DNA of 64,000 nucleotides from Toxonevra muliebris. Taxonomy: Eukaryota > Arthropoda > Insecta > Diptera > Pallopteridae. Made by a program: the position numbers and the translations under genes. The notes under the pieces were generated by a model. That model ran no database searches and was not told where the DNA came from. It worked only from the letters and a program-made list of their open reading frames with translations. Positions 22,521 through 33,299 of this stretch are shown here, piece by piece (the first letter of the stretch is position 1; every line of letters begins with the position of its first letter). The DNA lies in NCBI GenBank assembly GCA_963691655.1, contig OY829329.1, forward strand, positions 56,185,408 through 56,249,407. The letters are read 5' to 3'.

Positions 22521-23525
22521 GTTAGCCACCACCTTTTCCCATCTTTCTGGTAGCATACGGATTCCGCGTCGAAAGAACTCCTCATCTTTTGAGGCTATCC
22601 ACGAATCGACCCATTTTTTGAGTTCTTCGAAAGAACGGAAGTGCTGTTCAGCCAGGCCATGTGTCATCGATCGGAACAAGTGGTAATCAGAAGGAGCAAT
22701 GTCTGGAGAATACGGCGGGTGGGGTAGCACATCCCATTTCAGCGTTTCCAAGTATGTTTTTACTTCCCTTGCAACATGCGGCCAAGCATGGTCGTGCTGA
22801 AGAATAACTTCGTCCTGTCTATTCTCATATTCTGGCCTCTTATCCTTTAATGCTCGGCTCAAACGCATCAATTGTAGTCGGTAGCGGTCGCCAGTGATCG
22901 TTTCATTCGGTTTCAACAGCTCATAATACACGACACCTTTCATATCCCACCAAATACACAGCATGAGCTTGGATCCATGGACGTTCGGCTTTGCCGTTGA
23001 TGTTGATGCATGTCCGGGCGGTCCCATGATTTTTTACGCTTTGGGTTATCGTAACGTATCCACTTTTCATCGCCAGTCACAATTCAATGCAGAAAACCCT
23101 TTCTTTTCTGTCGTTCAGTCAGCAGTTCACATGTGAAAAATCATCGTTCGACGTCTCTCGGCTTCAATTCGTACGGCACCCAATTTCCTTGCTTTTGAAT
23201 CATTCCCAATGCTTTAAATCATTTAGAAATGGTTGATTGATCAACTCCTAAAGATTCTGCAAGTTCTTGTTGCATTTGACATGAATCTTCTTCGAGTAAT
23301 GCCTTCAATTCTTCATCTTCGAACTTTTTGGGGCCGCCTGAACGTTCCCTGTATTCAACATCAAAGTCACCACTTTTGAAACGGGCATACCACACCTGAC
23401 TCATTCTAACGTCTATAGCACAGTCAGGATAAGTTTCAGTGAGTAAACGTTGCGTTTTTCTTTAAATGGAAGAAGCAAATTAAAACTTCCCGCAAATGTT
23501 GTTTTGTTGGCACGAAATTCGACAT
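22521..23525 (-). pseudogene. mariner transposase pseudogene, mauritiana-like
   Basis: This is a DD34D transposase relic. Translation starts at MSNFVPTKQ (23525). An 11-base deletion relative to copy B breaks the frame after about 26 codons. The helix-turn-helix half then runs from SQVWYARFKSGDFDVEYRER to LGVDQSTISK and stops at TGA (23219-23221), the same stop that copy B has. Further stops and a one-base loss precede GPPGHA. The catalytic half is open from 23027, with the second aspartate in LQHDH and the third in SPDIAPSDYHLF, 34 residues apart. It retains WEKVVAN but lacks the normal final residues because of the 3' truncation. It keeps a 10-residue stretch after GPPGHA that copy B has lost. 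Confidence 0.9.
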
Positions 23526-23697
23526 TTTCAGCTATAGTAAAACACTTTTGTAAAATTATGAAAATTATTTGACAGATCAATTCTTATAGTATTTTTGGCG
23601 CTCTTCGAGATAGAATAGCTGTCAATGTCAAAAAAATGGCCCGTATGATAGATATGAAGTTAGTCACAATTACGAGTTTATACATTCATACTCACAA
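22521..23697 (-). mobile_element. mariner copy A, 3'-truncated, 1,177 bp
   Basis: The 5' terminus, at the right on the minus strand, reads TTGTGAGTATGAATGTATAA and abuts TA at 23698-23699. It matches both ends of mariner copy B. At the other side the element stops inside the transposase codons, after GCTAAC (22521-22526), at a run of nine A/T and the 60-bp direct repeat. The last roughly 90 bases, including the 3' inverted repeat, are missing. Confidence 0.85.
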
Positions 23698-23757
23698 TAC
23701 ATTGATCCGAATTACCTTCATTTACTTTATAACATTTAGATTGTATAGGGAATTTGT
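23698..23757 (+). repeat. 60-bp direct repeat, right of truncated mariner
   Basis: It begins TACATTGATCCGAATTACCT and matches 22448-22507 at 54 of 60 positions, starting exactly at the TA outside the mariner 5' end. Confidence 0.8.
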
Positions 23758-26727
23758 GGTTATTTTATAGCACATCCGAATTTGCATAGATGATTAATGC
23801 AATTTACATAATATTCTAAAATTCTAATAGAAAAAGATGCCTACACTTTACTGAAACTTTGCATGAATTGCATTAGTAAGTGCTGCATGTAATAACCGTA
23901 TAAATATCATTTATTAAAGGATCTCATTTGTTACTTTAATGTATGTTTAAATCCATAAATATTTATTATTAATATCAATGTCATATCTATTTCAATATTG
24001 TGTGGACAGATATTCAAATTGTATATTTGTATGTGGAAAGGCTATTATCTCTACACTGACTATATAAAATATCCCCGCACAATCTATATCCATACTTGCA
24101 TTTGTGTACTGTGGGTGTGGGTGCTACACTCAGACGAACATACCCAATAATGTTTAATAACAACCGTTATTTGGATTTCTAGTATTTGTTTAGAATTTAA
24201 CTCTTTCATACCCAATGTTGCGTATTTGTAACATTCACTTTTATGTGGCATAAATAAGGTGTTTAACAATTTTCACTATTAACGTTATTTGTATTCGGTT
24301 CTGCTCGGTATTCTGCACGTTTATTTTGCCGTACATTTGAAATTTCTTGCTTAAGTCATTTTTTTTTAGGTTTTGTCCTAGAAAAATCTTTTGCACTATT
24401 TTTTGAAAAAAAAAATCCATTTAATTATTACTAAGCGAAAATTTGTTTGACCAAATATGTATATAAAACATAAGAAAATATGAAAATTAAAAAATTGGAG
24501 GAATCGGATTACCCAGCGGTTGTCTACAGCTCCATATCTATTTTTTAACCTTGAATAAGTGGCAAACAAATCAATATAGAAGAATAAAATTTGTTGTCAT
24601 GATTGTGGAACCATAATTTAAAAGTTTCTATCAAGTCCCATTAAAATTCGGGCGGGAAAGGGCTAATTGTATTTGAACCATTGATACAAAATTTTGTCCT
24701 AATTGACAAATTTAAATAGGAAAAACTATCAATTTCGTCATATTTTTCTTTCAGTGTAGTAAAATTGAAAATGTATATCACGTACGCTTTTCGATTTTAC
24801 AGCATTTAAAAGTTTTTGCCATAGATAGAAACTATGGATACGTTGAATACGAGCGTAGTTTACAGATACACTATGCGGCACATGATACACATACAGACAC
24901 ATATGTAATACCCATATCCACACACATGCATATGTGCAACATATCCTTGCATCAATTAACAAGTGACAATGTTCGAGGTTAACGCGTGGCTATGATGCGG
25001 ATTGCATTTATAAAATGCATGCGCATGCCAGTGCAGAATTTTTTTTATTCACATGCATAGACAAGCACATATATGCATAGACATGCAAATACTTGCACAT
25101 ACATGTATGGTTGCATATGCATCCATACTCTGCTGATATTTTCTATTATGTATGAAACTTTTCTGGAACTCTGATATAAAATTTTGATTTTTAATTTAAC
25201 TTTATATTGCTGTGCACTAAACGAAAAACAAAAAATAAAAACTTTAAAATTACAACTGAAATATTCATAAATATTCACTATTTATTATTGACAGCAACAT
25301 TATGCTGCATGTTTTATGTATTCTATTTATATTGGCAATCCACTATAATATAAAGCGCCACGCTCAAATTGTAACTAGTCAATCAAGTGGCATGCATGAC
25401 TGCATCAAATACCGTGTCATAAACAATCATTCATACAAATATCCGAAAAATTTACATGGCTAAAATGCTCAAATGTATGCAACACAAATCATTTTAAACG
25501 AATTAGTTAAATTCAGTGTATAATTTCGATATTTTATACTTATTTTCGTTCGTTAGGTTATGTGTACAAATGTTGGACTATGTAACAATGATAAATGTCG
25601 CATATATAAAACATTTGTAATATGCAATTCAATCCACAAATGGAAATACACACATACATGCATACATCCTTATCTAATTCATATGTGTGGATATAACCCA
25701 AAACTAACATAATTCAAAATTAACTTTCCGGTTGGCTTTAGTTCGATTTATATTATATTTTTAGTTAGTGGGTCTGGTTTCAGTCGGAAATTGATAAATT
25801 TCATGCTTCATTGCAAAAATTGCTAAAATTTTTAGTTGAATTGAAATTATTTTTATGTGGGAATTTGGTAGATTTGATTTATGTGAAAAGTTTAGTTAGC
25901 TGCCAAAAATACCGAAAATAAATATATTTTTCTTCTTGCCGTGGTTATTCTAGCATATTTTTTAGTAGGCTATTGACAACATTAATGGATGTAAAAGCTC
26001 AACTTAAGTTCTTAATGGAAAGTTAGGCCATAATAGTCGTAGTGAAAAAAATTAGTAAAAAAGTAAATAAATATTCGAAAACTGCAATTGAATTTATGCT
26101 TGTCTAACTAAATACATGAAATTTGGACCGATTAATTACAGAGAAAATCTGACCAGCAAATACGTTGGCGTGAGGCAATGGCAGTAAACTGAAAGCTATA
26201 TTTGTCAACACTCTAATTTAGCTAGACAAAAACTCAAATTTAATTATTTTCGAGATTGACTCAAATATTAATTTTTTTCTCATTTTTCTAATTTACTCTT
26301 TTTCCCCCTAATTTAAAAATCAATCATCGATGACAAACTACTGATAAATTTGTATTAATCATTTTTTTTCAAATCTCGTTGACTAATGGCTGGTTGAAAT
26401 CGTTGAAATCAAGTCTTATCACGTTCATGGTTAAGGCATTCTCATAATACTGTCATAATGATTAAAACCAATGATTATGTAAATGACAAATGACTAATTC
26501 TTTTAGTAGTAATTGTGACTAACAATTTAATCATAACTAAATTTAGGCATGATTCGTTAGTCATGATTGACTAATTAGTTAATTGGAAAAAATAATTGAT
26601 GACACTCAACTTTAGTGCCCATACAGATGAACTGTTTCGTTAAAAAATGTACACAATTTAAATTTGTCATGAATGAACTCATTCATAATAAAACAAAAAA
26701 AGTTGGCATTCCTGAAACAAAATCACA
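23758..26727. other. AT-rich non-coding stretch, no gene seen
   Basis: Long AT-rich tract with many acatac/tatgca words (24880-25110) and no exon-like frame. A lone TACCCAGCGGT terminus lies near 24511. From about 26340 to 26600 the words gactaat and cattagt/atgatt recur loosely, suggesting an old degenerate repeat. Confidence 0.6.
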
Positions 26728-26992
26728 ATGATTGAGAACTCATCCAAATATTTATCACTCAAAATACCAATCTCAATCATTAAAAATCCTATTCCTATTC
26801 ATGTAAAATTTTATTCCATAACATTTAAAATACCATTCCAAACATTTTTAAATTGCATCCCCAAAGATTTGATTTTATTCCCAATCATTTCAAATACCAT
26901 TCCCAACTATTTAAAATATCATTTTGGATTATTTAAAGTACCATTCCCAGTCATTTCAAACACAATTCCTCCTCTTTTATTATCAGTCATTT

Positions 26993-26995
<3 letters not shown>
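26728..26995 (+). repeat. Degenerate 20-23 bp minisatellite, left part
   Basis: Units of the type CATTTAAAATACCATTCCCA recur about ten to twelve times with substitutions and small indels. The plus-strand frame through it gives a repetitive peptide (I-P-x-x-I patterns) that simply mirrors the repeat. The same units reappear at 29575-29692, so the array was split by inserted DNA. Confidence 0.75.

Positions 26996-26997
<2 letters not shown>

Positions 26998-27037
<40 letters not shown>
26998..27037. repeat. (TA)n microsatellite, tail of RTE-like LINE
   Basis: About 20 uninterrupted TA units directly follow, on the minus strand, the stop codon and GAAACA of the LINE fragment. I interpret the tract as that LINE's simple-repeat tail, as is usual for RTE-type elements. 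Confidence 0.85.
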
Positions 27038-27040
<3 letters not shown>

Positions 27041-27042
27041 TC

Positions 27043-27345
27043 CTAAGTTTCCAGGGAGGAACAAAGGGCCACAACAAAGTTTTTCCATTCAGATCTTTCT
27101 TGTGCCAGTCTCTTGACTTGACTCCAGCTTAAATTCATGGCGTGCGTTTCCACCTCCAGCAATCGTCTCCAGGTGTTTGCCGGTCTCCCCCTTCTGCGGC
27201 TTCCTTTGGGATTCCAATCAATGGCAATCCTTGTTAGGTCGTCGTGCGGTCTTCGTAGTATATGGCCAATCCAGCCCCATTTCCTTCTCCGAATTTCAGT
27301 GAGAACTGGATTTTGTTGGGTTCTGCTCATTTTAAATAGCACGGC
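27043..27345 (-). pseudogene. RTE-like LINE, C-terminal fragment of the reverse transcriptase polyprotein
   Basis: The minus strand is open for 99 residues with the C-terminal block common to RTE-type endonuclease/reverse-transcriptase LINEs: EIRRRKWGWIGHILRRP, then AIDWNPKGSRRRGRPANTW, RLLEVETHAMNLSWSQVKR, then LAQERSEWKNFVVALCS. A TAG stop, GAAACA and a (TA)n tail follow, so the 3' untranslated part is only a few bases. The fragment is 5'-truncated at about 27345. The frame is intact over its whole length, suggesting a fairly recent insertion. Assignment to the RTE group is by motif memory. The same tail occurs at 11080-11118 and an RT piece of a like element at 28080-28405. Confidence 0.82.
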
Positions 27346-27354
27346 TATTCCAAA

Positions 27355-29200
27355 GTAACGGCGAGGACAAGGGGACGCTTATAATGATATTGATCTCATA
27401 CAAGGAAATGATATTTTGCTTTGATACTAGGAGGCTTTTGAGGGTTTGATAACAAGTTCTTACCACCAAAGTTTCGTTAAAAAAATAATGAGTCCGTCTA
27501 AGTTATACATCAACAAAGTGAGTAACGGAGAGGACGCGTACGATATGGGAAATCTTTATTTTCAATTTCAAGTCCCAAATTCTGCGAATCCCAGCGAGCT
27601 GTAGAGTCGAATTTTTTTTAGACTAATCATGGACCTTTGTATTTCACGAAAATCCTAATGGTTTCGTTGAAAAATAATTACGTAATGAGAGGAAAAACAT
27701 GGGAAAAGTAACGGAGAGGACAGCCAATATTAACGGAGAGGACAAGTACGATCGCTCTCTTACATTTTTATGTTATATGGAGAATTGGCTCAGCATATGT
27801 TTAATATCTGAAAACTGTAAATGTTTCTAAGTAATTACATAAGTAAATAAAATTAATGGATATTTTTTTAAAGCAAAGTAAATTCATATGAAGTATACCA
27901 GTTTGGTATACATCCAACTGCATCTTTAATGCATACATCACCAATGAACATGTATTTAAACTAAAGGGAAAAATTCAAGATGACTCAGTTACATACGAAA
28001 TTTTGCTAATTGCATTGAGCGTACAGTAATTTATGAAAATTAAGTTTGAAACTAAAAAATTAAAATGAAAGTGGGAATACTATTAGCGAGCCATTCATCA
28101 CAAACGCAGGAGTCAAACAAGGATGCTCACTTTTACCACTTTCCTTTGCAATATTGCTTGACGAAGTTATGACAACCGGATGGTCTCAAAGGAGGGGCAT
28201 AACATGAAGTCCCACATATCAACTCGAGGATTTGGATTTTACAGACGATATATATCTGTTCTGGCACAAGCTCAGCGACATGCAAGCGAATCTAATCAGA
28301 GCATCACGCAACGTGGGCCTCGAGATAAAGATCACGAAGACCAAAGCCATGCGAATTAACAATATCAGCGACCAAAAAACACTTGCAGACGTTCAATACA
28401 TCTAGAATTAAAAAATAAAAACACAACATGACAAAACGTGAAAATGACTGCACAAAACAGAGTCAGATAGAAATGCCTAGTAGAAGACGCGATTGAGATC
28501 GTGCGAGGATTTTCAAGCCACGCGCATACTACGTGTCGTTCGCACCCCTCTAAACCTCTTCTTCTATAAAAACACATTTTCACTTCTCTTATCGCAAGTC
28601 ACAGAACCGCCTACGTTTTGCTGATTTGAAGATACAGCCTGAGTTCTGTGTTTCTTCGAATTTGAAGCCGCAGACGCAAAAATGTAGTACTTGTCTAATT
28701 TCCGAAAAGAATGAAATCGTGAGAGGCCGATTTTCTTACCCTCGTGAACTCACTTGATTTTCATGCATCTTTCAAATCGTAAATCCTAAACAGATGTATT
28801 TGCCGCGACATCTTTCTCTTCAACAAAAAAAAATGCTTGTTTTGTGGCAGTGTTTCAACGCTGCGTGAACATTAAGATTTGCGGACCTCATTTTCGTCCG
28901 AATCACCATCAACCGCACCCTTACTGTGTCAAGCAGCAAAAGTGTCCCATTCGATGTATGAAAAACTTCATCAAGATTACACAAATTCGAAATTCTAAAC
29001 TTGCCTAGGTTATAATGCAGTGTGATTTTTTGTCCTCTCCGTTACCCTGTTTTTACCACTTACGTTGATTATAAAATTCGGAAAAACTTACACAACGACA
29101 ATGGCTTTAAGTTAGCTTTGCACTCAAAGCAATGTGGCTGAGAAAATTCGCGCATGCCATCTATAACAAAATTTCTTATTTTTTGGTAACGGAGAGGACA
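27355..29200. repeat. Cluster of the GTAACGGAGAGGACA motif
   Basis: The motif occurs at 27355-27369 (one mismatch), 27532-27545, 27708-27722, 27731-27744 (TAACGGAGAGGACA), 29031-29046 on the minus strand, and 29185-29200. A looser form, GTAATGAGAGGA, lies at 27682-27693. Two plus-strand copies are followed two bases later by GTACGAT. The outer copies at 27355 and 29046 face inward like inverted ends. The motif was not noticed elsewhere in the window. It may mark the ends and binding sites of an unrecognised DNA transposon. No matching coding frame was found. Confidence 0.6.
28080..28405 (+). pseudogene. RTE-like LINE, reverse-transcriptase core fragment
   Basis: Plus-strand translation gives EPFITNAGVKQGCSLLPLSF (RT fingers/palm with GVKQGC), then QLEDLDFTDDIYLF, where FTDD replaces the YADD catalytic box but keeps both aspartates, and VGLEIKITKTKAM, the segment after the box. 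A TGA interrupts the frame after RRGIT. The fragment is cut on both sides and ends at TAG near 28403. It is likely of the same general LINE type as the fragment at 27043-27345, but lies in opposite orientation, so the two are separate insertions or a rearranged one. Confidence 0.8.
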
Positions 29201-29574
29201 CTGAACTTACAATTATTTAAATCCTTATTGCAAGTATTTACAACTTGCTTTTCGAGAAAACAACATCGACGAAAAAACGTGCATGGTAAACACTATTAAA
29301 ACATAATCTCACTTTACAATTATCTGTTACTATTTTCAAGAACTACGTTTGTCAAAACACTGAAAAATTCTCTTCTACAAAACATTACTTAAAAAGTTAT
29401 TTTGGTTGCTCGTGAAAATTACTGAAACTAATAGATTTATTTGTCATAGGTGTTTTCGTAAACTTGAATTGGTACTCTTTAAAATCATGTCTTGCATTTT
29501 TCTTTTTTTTAAAGTTCGCAGAAGACTTATCTGGTTTCGATTTTTTTGGAATGGCCGAGCACCGCAATCATTTC
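28406..29574. other. Unassigned stretch, locally GC-richer
   Basis: From about 28480 to 29030 the sequence is richer in GC than its surroundings, with a TATAAAA word at 28564-28570 and a run of cysteine/histidine codons in one plus frame near 28850-28950 (CVNIKICGPHF, HPYC, KCPIRC). No continuous frame supports a gene. It may be interior sequence of the element marked by the GTAACGGAGAGGACA motif. Confidence 0.4.
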
Positions 29575-29692
29575 AGATACATTTCCTACTCCTTTAAAAT
29601 ATCAATCCCAATCATTTTAAATTCTATCCCAAATCATTCAAATCACAATTTACAATCATTCAAAATACCATTCCCTATCATTTAAAATACCA
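29575..29692 (+). repeat. Degenerate 20-23 bp minisatellite, right part
   Basis: Five or so units of the TTTAAAATACCATTCCCTATC type continue the array at 26728-26995 in the same orientation. Confidence 0.75.
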
Positions 29693-30930
29693 AAACAAAT
29701 GCATCATTCTTTCTCCCAATTGAATTCCCTTCACTGCTAAAGTTTACTCAACAACTTCAAACATATGTACTATACTTATATATTATTATTATTTCCATCC
29801 GAAACATACAATTCACCAATGAAACCAATGAAATCCATCCCTATTTCCAAACATCACCACTCACACACTCAAGCCGCTCAAGTGCAGCCATTTCATATAC
29901 GAAATTAATGAAATTAATTAAATTCCAACATATTCAGCGAAAATACAAAACAAAACAAAACAAAAAAAGATGAATGCACTCATTCATTCATCATAATCAT
30001 TGGCAGCAAGAAACCAACCAACATCATCATCGTCAGCAACATCAGTATCAGCTTCAATATCAGCATTGTGATCGTCCATTGTTGGCAACAAAACTACAAC
30101 AACCAACAGCATCAACAACAACAACAACGTTGAGAGCATGGTCATTGAGCTGTTAACAACATATTTTATTTTTGTTTTTATAATCGTTTGAACGGAATAT
30201 CAGCCAACATCATCGCTACCACTGTAAAGTGAAAATAAACGCGTCATCGTTTTTTTCTTTTGGTTGGTTTGGTTGGTCGTTGTTTGTTTGTTTGTTTTGC
30301 AACTCTTTTCCCCAAAAAAAAAAAATTTAATTGTGTGCATTTATGTTGTTGCTGCTGCTGCTGCTGCTGCTGATGCTGTTGTTGCTACTAGTTATTTCCT
30401 GTTTATACTCTGCCCTTTTTTAATATTGCACAAATTTTCGAATTACTTTGTTCATATGCATGAAATTTCCTTATTTTTCTTTTTTGCCACATTAAAAATT
30501 TGCGGTGCTTTTCTTTTTTTGCCCATGTTTACTCTCTCAAATTACGTGACTTCACACATGAATTTGCCAAAAGAAATTACTTAAATATGCACAAGGGATT
30601 TTAGTTTTAAAAGTGCTTATGCTTTTCCCTTTCCCATTCCCCCTTTTTGCATAATAACTACTGAAATTAAGTTTTAAATATTTAAATTAAAAAAGAATCG
30701 AAAAAATAAAATGTGGTTCTTGTTTTATTTCCTTGTAGGGTTTGTCGTTTTTGTTTTATGTTGAAAATGGTAAAATTAAACAAATTTGTTATTAATTTTT
30801 ATTGTCAATGTGACGCGATTGCTAAGTACTTGATGGAATAATAATGAAATGTGGAGTGTAAAAGTTGGAAAAAATTAATGGAATGTCGTAGTGTTTTTTT
30901 AAACTAAAATAGTAGCAATGTGTATGACTT
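29693..30930. other. Non-coding stretch with trinucleotide runs
   Basis: A short plus-strand frame (29974-30156) is rich in H and Q (HHHRQQHQYQLQYQH) because of CAT/CAA/CAG words. Such tracts occur in fly exons but also in untranslated and intronic DNA. With no splice context I do not call a gene. A TGC run lies at 30345-30384. Confidence 0.5.
30345..30384 (+). repeat. (TGC)n/(TTG)n trinucleotide run
   Basis: About nine GCT/TGC units with one GAT interruption, flanked by GTT units. Confidence 0.85.
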
Positions 30931-32267
30931 TTAACCCTTCCCTGCCCAACAAGGCAAATTTTGTTCAAAAAATGTGAAGGAATAGCATTCTTCATTCTGA
31001 ACCACTTTTGTTTTATGACTTTTTCAATATCTTAATTACAAGTGTTAAAATCTGAAATTACCTAGTGGGTCATATATGGTTCGTTGGGCAGTATCAAGTA
31101 AAATAGATATGCATAACTTTTTTTTTTAATCACATTATGGAGAAAAATTACCAAAAATTAAAATTTATACCAATTATTCAGTGTGAAATTTATAGAAACA
31201 ATATTTTTCGGCTATATAGAAAATGAAAAATTTTATTTTATTATATTTTTTATGTGAAATACGTATGTTGTAGGCAAGATGGCGCCATTATTACCGTCCA
31301 AAGTGGTGGGACCAAGGCCGTATTTAGGGGGGAGGTTTTGGGGGTTCTGACCACCTTCCCGTTCCCCCCCCCCCCCCGAAATGTGGAAACTTTCTTCTAT
31401 TTTTTGATAAATATTAATTGCCAGTGGATGAAAAAAAATTCAAATAAAATCTATTGAACAGTTTTTAAATATTTTTTACTTTCATCGGTTTAATTTCTAA
31501 AAAGTCAAATATAAAAAAATAAACTTGAAATCTTAGTTACACTATGCAACCAGATCCGATTTGTTTTCTTTGACATGAGGTTTGACTTTGGATACAAAAA
31601 GAGAAGGTGATGCTGAGCAATTCTGCATTTATCGTTTTTCTAGGTCAGTAACTGTTTTTGATTTACAGTTTCGGGTTTAGGGCTTATTTAGAAAGACATG
31701 ATTCAGCCTATAATTTCTGGATTTCAAAGTTTGTAGCACACCAGTGTTCAGCTCTCCAATTTTGAAAAATGGCCAAAAATTCTATTTTAGGGTTTTTCAT
31801 CCCATTTTTTCTAAAACGTCACGTGATGGGAAATTTTTGATCTCAGATTCGTATTCAGTATAAAAAATTCATTCACAAGCACTAGGAACCATTTTATTCG
31901 CAAAGCCCTTATAGTATTGGATCAGCTCCAAAGTTCTAGGAAATAATCTTAAAATGTAATTAACTCTTTAACCCATTATTGCTCAGAGCACCCCGACTCG
32001 GAAGACCTCTTTCAATGCAGTAACTGCACGAATTTCGGGAATATAAGCCAACCCCATCCGGATTCCTTATCATGGCACGAATTTCCACTGATAATCATTT
32101 GAAAAAAATGAGCTTCTGATTATTTTTAGCATTTTTGTCATCATCAGTAATGGCAAATCAATGTCAATTTTCTTCGAATGAACTCCCCCCCTCCCCCGCC
32201 CGAAAAAAAATCCTGGCTACGGCCCTGGGTGGGAACATACATGGCAGCATGGACAGGGAAGGGTTAA
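30931..32267. mobile_element. piggyBac-type non-autonomous element, 1.34 kb
   Basis: TTAA at 30931-30934 and 32264-32267 bracket inverted ends CCCTTCCCTGCCCA and, read inward from the right, CCCTTCCCTGTCCA (13 of 14 match). TTAA targets and CCC-starting ends are the piggyBac signature. No transposase frame is present. A G-rich element (31312-32227) occupies most of the interior, so the original element may have been much shorter before that insertion. Confidence 0.75.
31312..32227. mobile_element. G-run element nested in the piggyBac-type element
   Basis: Left CCAAGGCCGTATTTAGGGG and right, read inward, CCAGGGCCGTAGCCAGG share CCA-GGCCGTA, followed on both sides within 40 bases by long G runs (c-runs near 31366-31377 and 32185-32199 on the plus strand). 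The pairing of GGCCGTA ends with G runs is consistent with a terminal-inverted-repeat element of unknown superfamily. The rest is AT-rich and without a coding frame. Confidence 0.5.
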
Positions 32268-32366
32268 AAGTATTATGGACAGCGCCAATGATCTGTGAAT
32301 AATTACTTATTCAGAAAGTCATCCAGTTATGAAAGCCTTAGAAATAAACAAAACCTTAAATCGGTA

Positions 32367-32499
32367 TTAACCCTTAACCCACGATATCCTTAATAAGCAT
32401 TTATCACGTAAGAAAATACGAAAAAGAATTTGTTTACATTCTGACATAAGTGGCAAAATCAAAACTTACGTAAACACACCTTAAGGTCATCTGATGACC
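32367..32499 (+). repeat. Possible piggyBac-type end with hairpin palindrome
   Basis: TTAACCCTTAACCCACGATA starts at 32367 and the 15-base palindrome GGTCATCTGATGACC lies at 32485-32499. The combination of TTAACCC and a nearby perfect palindrome parallels 10526, 54326 and 52180. The opposite end was not found. The piggyBac transposase fragment about 800 bases downstream may belong to the same insertion. Confidence 0.35.
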
Positions 32500-32943
32500 A
32501 TAGTTCAATTTTCGCTTTTTCTAGCCCTAGAATTGACAAAGAAGTTTGCTCCTGTTTGACATTTGTATGAAAAGTGGCTGGTTAATTTATCTCTAGTCTT
32601 TTCCCCATATAAAAATATTACCGTAGATGAACGGCTTATTTCATTTAGAGGCAGATGCTTATTCAAGGTCTGCATGCCTAGTATGTAAGTTCGAACTAAA
32701 AACATTGATAGCTGGGGCGTTCGCATAAAGTTCTACTTGAATTTTTATATTTATTTGGGAAAATAGTATGCATAAATTTATCACCAGAAACAAGCCAAAG
32801 GTCAATAACGGCTCGTGTTAGAGCTGGTAAACGAGTATCAAGAGCAGAATATTACAAACGACCTGTATGTTGCATTAAGGACAAATTATGACTCTTACCA
32901 CTGTTTATCAGTTGACAATTTTTCAATGACCGAATTACAATTG

Positions 32944-33249
32944 AAAGGCTGAGAGGAAAGCGGGCTAAAATTTATATAAGAGCAAAAGTGAAATAACTTA
33001 GTGCGTCAGTGCAAGAATGGCATAAGTAATACGATTTAGAGTGAAAATGAAACGTCTTAAAAGTAAGAACAAAAATGGTATAACAATTCTTTCAGAGCAA
33101 GAACAGCATAGTTTTTTATTCCGTTTTCGCTCTGAACATATTTCGTTTCACTTTTACTCTGAACATATTTGGTTTTGCTTTTGCTCTTAAATAAAATTAT
33201 TCCACTTTTTCTGAACGTAGAAATTATACCACTTTTCCTCTCAGCCTCT
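32944..33249. mobile_element. MITE with 16-bp inverted ends, 306 bp
   Basis: AAAGGCTGAGAGGAAA at the left and AGAGGCTGAGAGGAAA read inward from the right match at 15 of 16 positions. Both are bordered by CAATTG (32938-32943 and 33250-33255), which is its own complement and so could be either the target duplication or part of the ends. Inside, the words GAGCAAAAGTGAAA and, inverted, CGTTTCACTTTTACTC repeat. No coding capacity. Confidence 0.75.
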
Positions 33250-33299
33250 CAATTGTTCAGTACATTCCGAAAAAGTATAAAATGTTTACGGGTTTGAGT

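Noticed and set aside
26728..27132. 134-residue plus-strand frame
   Set aside because: It is a translation of the minisatellite, the (TA)n tract and the antisense of the LINE fragment.
28480..29030. Possible LTR or zinc-finger gene (TATAAAA word, Cys/His-rich frame)
   Set aside because: No paired LTR, primer-binding site or continuous frame. The cysteine/histidine run is in a frame broken by stops.
29974..30156. His/Gln-rich 60-residue frame
   Set aside because: It arises from CAT/CAA/CAG words, has no splice context or domain, and such tracts are common in non-coding fly DNA.
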